From positions 1-7,277 of the forward strand of contig DCCL01000267.1 in assembly GCA_002313795.1 (NCBI GenBank): a stretch of DNA of 7,277 nt. The letters run 5' to 3'. The DNA is from Faecalibacterium prausnitzii. GTDB taxonomy: Bacteria > Bacillota > Clostridia > Oscillospirales > Ruminococcaceae. Positions 6,042-7,277 of this stretch are shown in pieces (within the stretch, counting starts at the first letter, position 1; each line of letters begins with the position of its first letter). The notes beneath the pieces were generated by a model. That model saw only the letters and a program-made list of their open reading frames with translations. It was not told the origin of the DNA and made no database searches. Made by a program: the position numbers and the translations under genes.

Positions 6042-7277
6042 TCAGTGTTTCTCCATTCCCATGGCGGCATACACCGCTTTCATATCCAGCGCGGCCCGTA
6101 CCCCGTCGGCCAGTTTGTCGAACTGCTGACGGCGGTAGTCCTCCATGGGGATGAGGGCCGCATCGGAGGGGTCGATCCCCTTGCGGCGGCAGAGCCAGTC
6201 TGCCAGCGCTTCCGTGAGGGCGCTGGTGTCGAACAGCCCATGGAGGTAGGTGCCGAACACACTGCCCTGCACACAGCCCTCCCGACTCCCGTCCGGATAC
6301 AGGGCAAACGGCTCGCCTTCTGCTTCAGTCACGCCGGTGTGGATCTCGTAGCCTTCCAGCTCTGCCCCCGCAAAGGGGCCTGCACTGGCGGTAGCTTTCA
6401 CCTGCGCCCGGCGCTTGCTGCCGGTAAACCGTGTGTGGGTGGGCAGGAGCCCCAGACCCCGCAGAGTCTGCGGATGACCGCTCTCGCTGCCGTCCGAGTC
6501 ATCCAGCGTCTGGCCCAGCATCTGATAGCCGCCGCAGACGCCCAGCACCGGTGTGCCCTTCCCTGCCAGCTTGAGCAGAGCCGTTTCCAGCCCGCTCTGC
6601 CGCATCCAGAGCAGGTCATCCACCGTGTTTTTGGTGCCCGGCAGGAGGATAAGGTCCGGTGTGCCCAGCTCATGCGGGTTCCCCACATACCGCACCCCCA
6701 GCAGAGGATGCTGTTCCAGCGGCATGAAATCCGTAAAGTTGGACAGATGGGGCAGGCGGATGATGGCGATATCCAGCGGCTTCTTGCCTGCCTTGCTTTC
6801 CAGCCGCTGGCTCAGGGAATCCTCGTCCTCGATGTCCACCTTCAGGTAGGGCACCACGCCCACCACGGGCAGATGGGTCTTTTCTTCCAGCATGGAGAGG
6901 CCGGGGCGCAGGATCTCCACATCCCCGCGGAACTTGTTGATGACAAGGCCCTTGATGCGGGCACGTTCGGCGGGTTCCAGCAGCTCCACTGTGCCGTAGA
7001 GCTGCGCGAACACGCCGCCCCGGTCGATGTCGCCCACCAGAAACACCGGAGCATCCACCATCTCCGCAAGGCCCATGTTCACGATGTCCTCGCTTTTCAG
7101 ATTGATCTCCGCCGGGCTTCCTGCGCCCTCGATGACGATGACGTCGGCTTCCTCGGCCAGACTGTGATAGGCCGCCATGATATCGGGCACCAGCTGCTTT
7201 TTGGTGCGGAAATACTCCGCCGCCGTCATCTGGCCCCGCACTTCGCCGTTGACGATGACCTGACTGCCCACATCGCT
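6042..7277 (-). CDS. cobQ: Cobyric acid synthase, glutamine-hydrolysing (5' partial)
   Basis: This enzyme amidates the b, d, e and g carboxylates of adenosylcobyrinate a,c-diamide, using ATP and glutamine-derived ammonia; CbiP is the name used in the anaerobic route. The frame stays open to the window edge, showing 411 residues. About 80-100 N-terminal residues, including the P-loop of the synthetase domain, lie outside; a GTG at 7271 is internal. Seen: VGSQVIVNGEVRG, VIVIEGAGSPAEINL and GDIDRGGVFA of the dethiobiotin-synthetase-like domain, the CobQ-specific LSNFTDFMPLE, and the class I glutaminase domain with nucleophile Cys in LGVCGGYQMLG (visible residue about 248) and catalytic His in TYLHGLFD (about 346). 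The TGA at 6042-6044 is one base from the cobO start. Further cobalamin genes are expected beyond the right edge. Confidence 0.95.
   Translation of the reverse strand, partial: SDVGSQVIVNGEVRGQMTAAEYFRTKKQLVPDIMAAYHSLAEEADVIVIEGAGSPAEINLKSEDIVNMGLAEMVDAPVFLVGDIDRGGVFAQLYGTVELLEPAERARIKGLVINKFRGDVEILRPGLSMLEEKTHLPVVGVVPYLKVDIEDEDSLSQRLESKAGKKPLDIAIIRLPHLSNFTDFMPLEQHPLLGVRYVGNPHELGTPDLILLPGTKNTVDDLLWMRQSGLETALLKLAGKGTPVLGVCGGYQMLGQTLDDSDGSESGHPQTLRGLGLLPTHTRFTGSKRRAQVKATASAGPFAGAELEGYEIHTGVTEAEGEPFALYPDGSREGCVQGSVFGTYLHGLFDTSALTEALADWLCRRKGIDPSDAALIPMEDYRRQQFDKLADGVRAALDMKAVYAAMGMEKH

Overview
The window is GC-rich, has densely packed genes with overlapping stops and starts, and uses GGAGG-type ribosome binding sites. 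Together with a MarR-controlled pair of half-size ABC exporters and an anaerobic-type cobalamin cluster, this suggests a high-GC gut Firmicute, for example a Faecalibacterium- or Subdoligranulum-like member of the Oscillospiraceae. That placement is inferred from style and gene content; no marker gene is present.

Layout. (1) 1-639, plus strand: 3' part of a gene encoding a carboxymuconolactone decarboxylase-like (CMD) domain fused to a cupin. (2) 640-729: intergenic region between convergent genes, holding a short hairpin and a strong terminator that should work in both directions. (3) 730-4568, minus strand: a three-gene operon read marR, then ABC half-transporter A (580 aa), then ABC half-transporter B (548 aa), all overlapping. 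(4) 4569-4856: regulatory region holding the marR ribosome binding site, two tandem copies of a palindromic operator, an extended -10 promoter, the terminator of the cobalamin operon, and about 110 bases with no supported feature. (5) 4857-7277, minus strand: the end of a cobalamin operon read cobQ/cbiP (5' end outside the window), cobO, cbiC/cobH. The genes are separated by 1 base or overlap by 4 bases.

How the genes work together. The MarR-type repressor probably binds the palindromes at its own transcription start and so controls itself and the two exporter genes. The two ABC proteins carry complementary defects: A has Asp in place of the catalytic Glu and His in place of the Q-loop Gln, while B has a degenerate signature motif. 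This is the pattern of a heterodimeric exporter with one degenerate and one working ATP site. The cobalamin genes supply methyl migration (cbiC), corrinoid adenosylation (cobO) and side-chain amidation (cobQ). No wholly new system is evident. The most informative points are the tandem operator, the asymmetric exporter, a TTG start for cbiC that overlaps the preceding stop, and the CMD-cupin fusion with a Gln in place of the usual cupin Glu.
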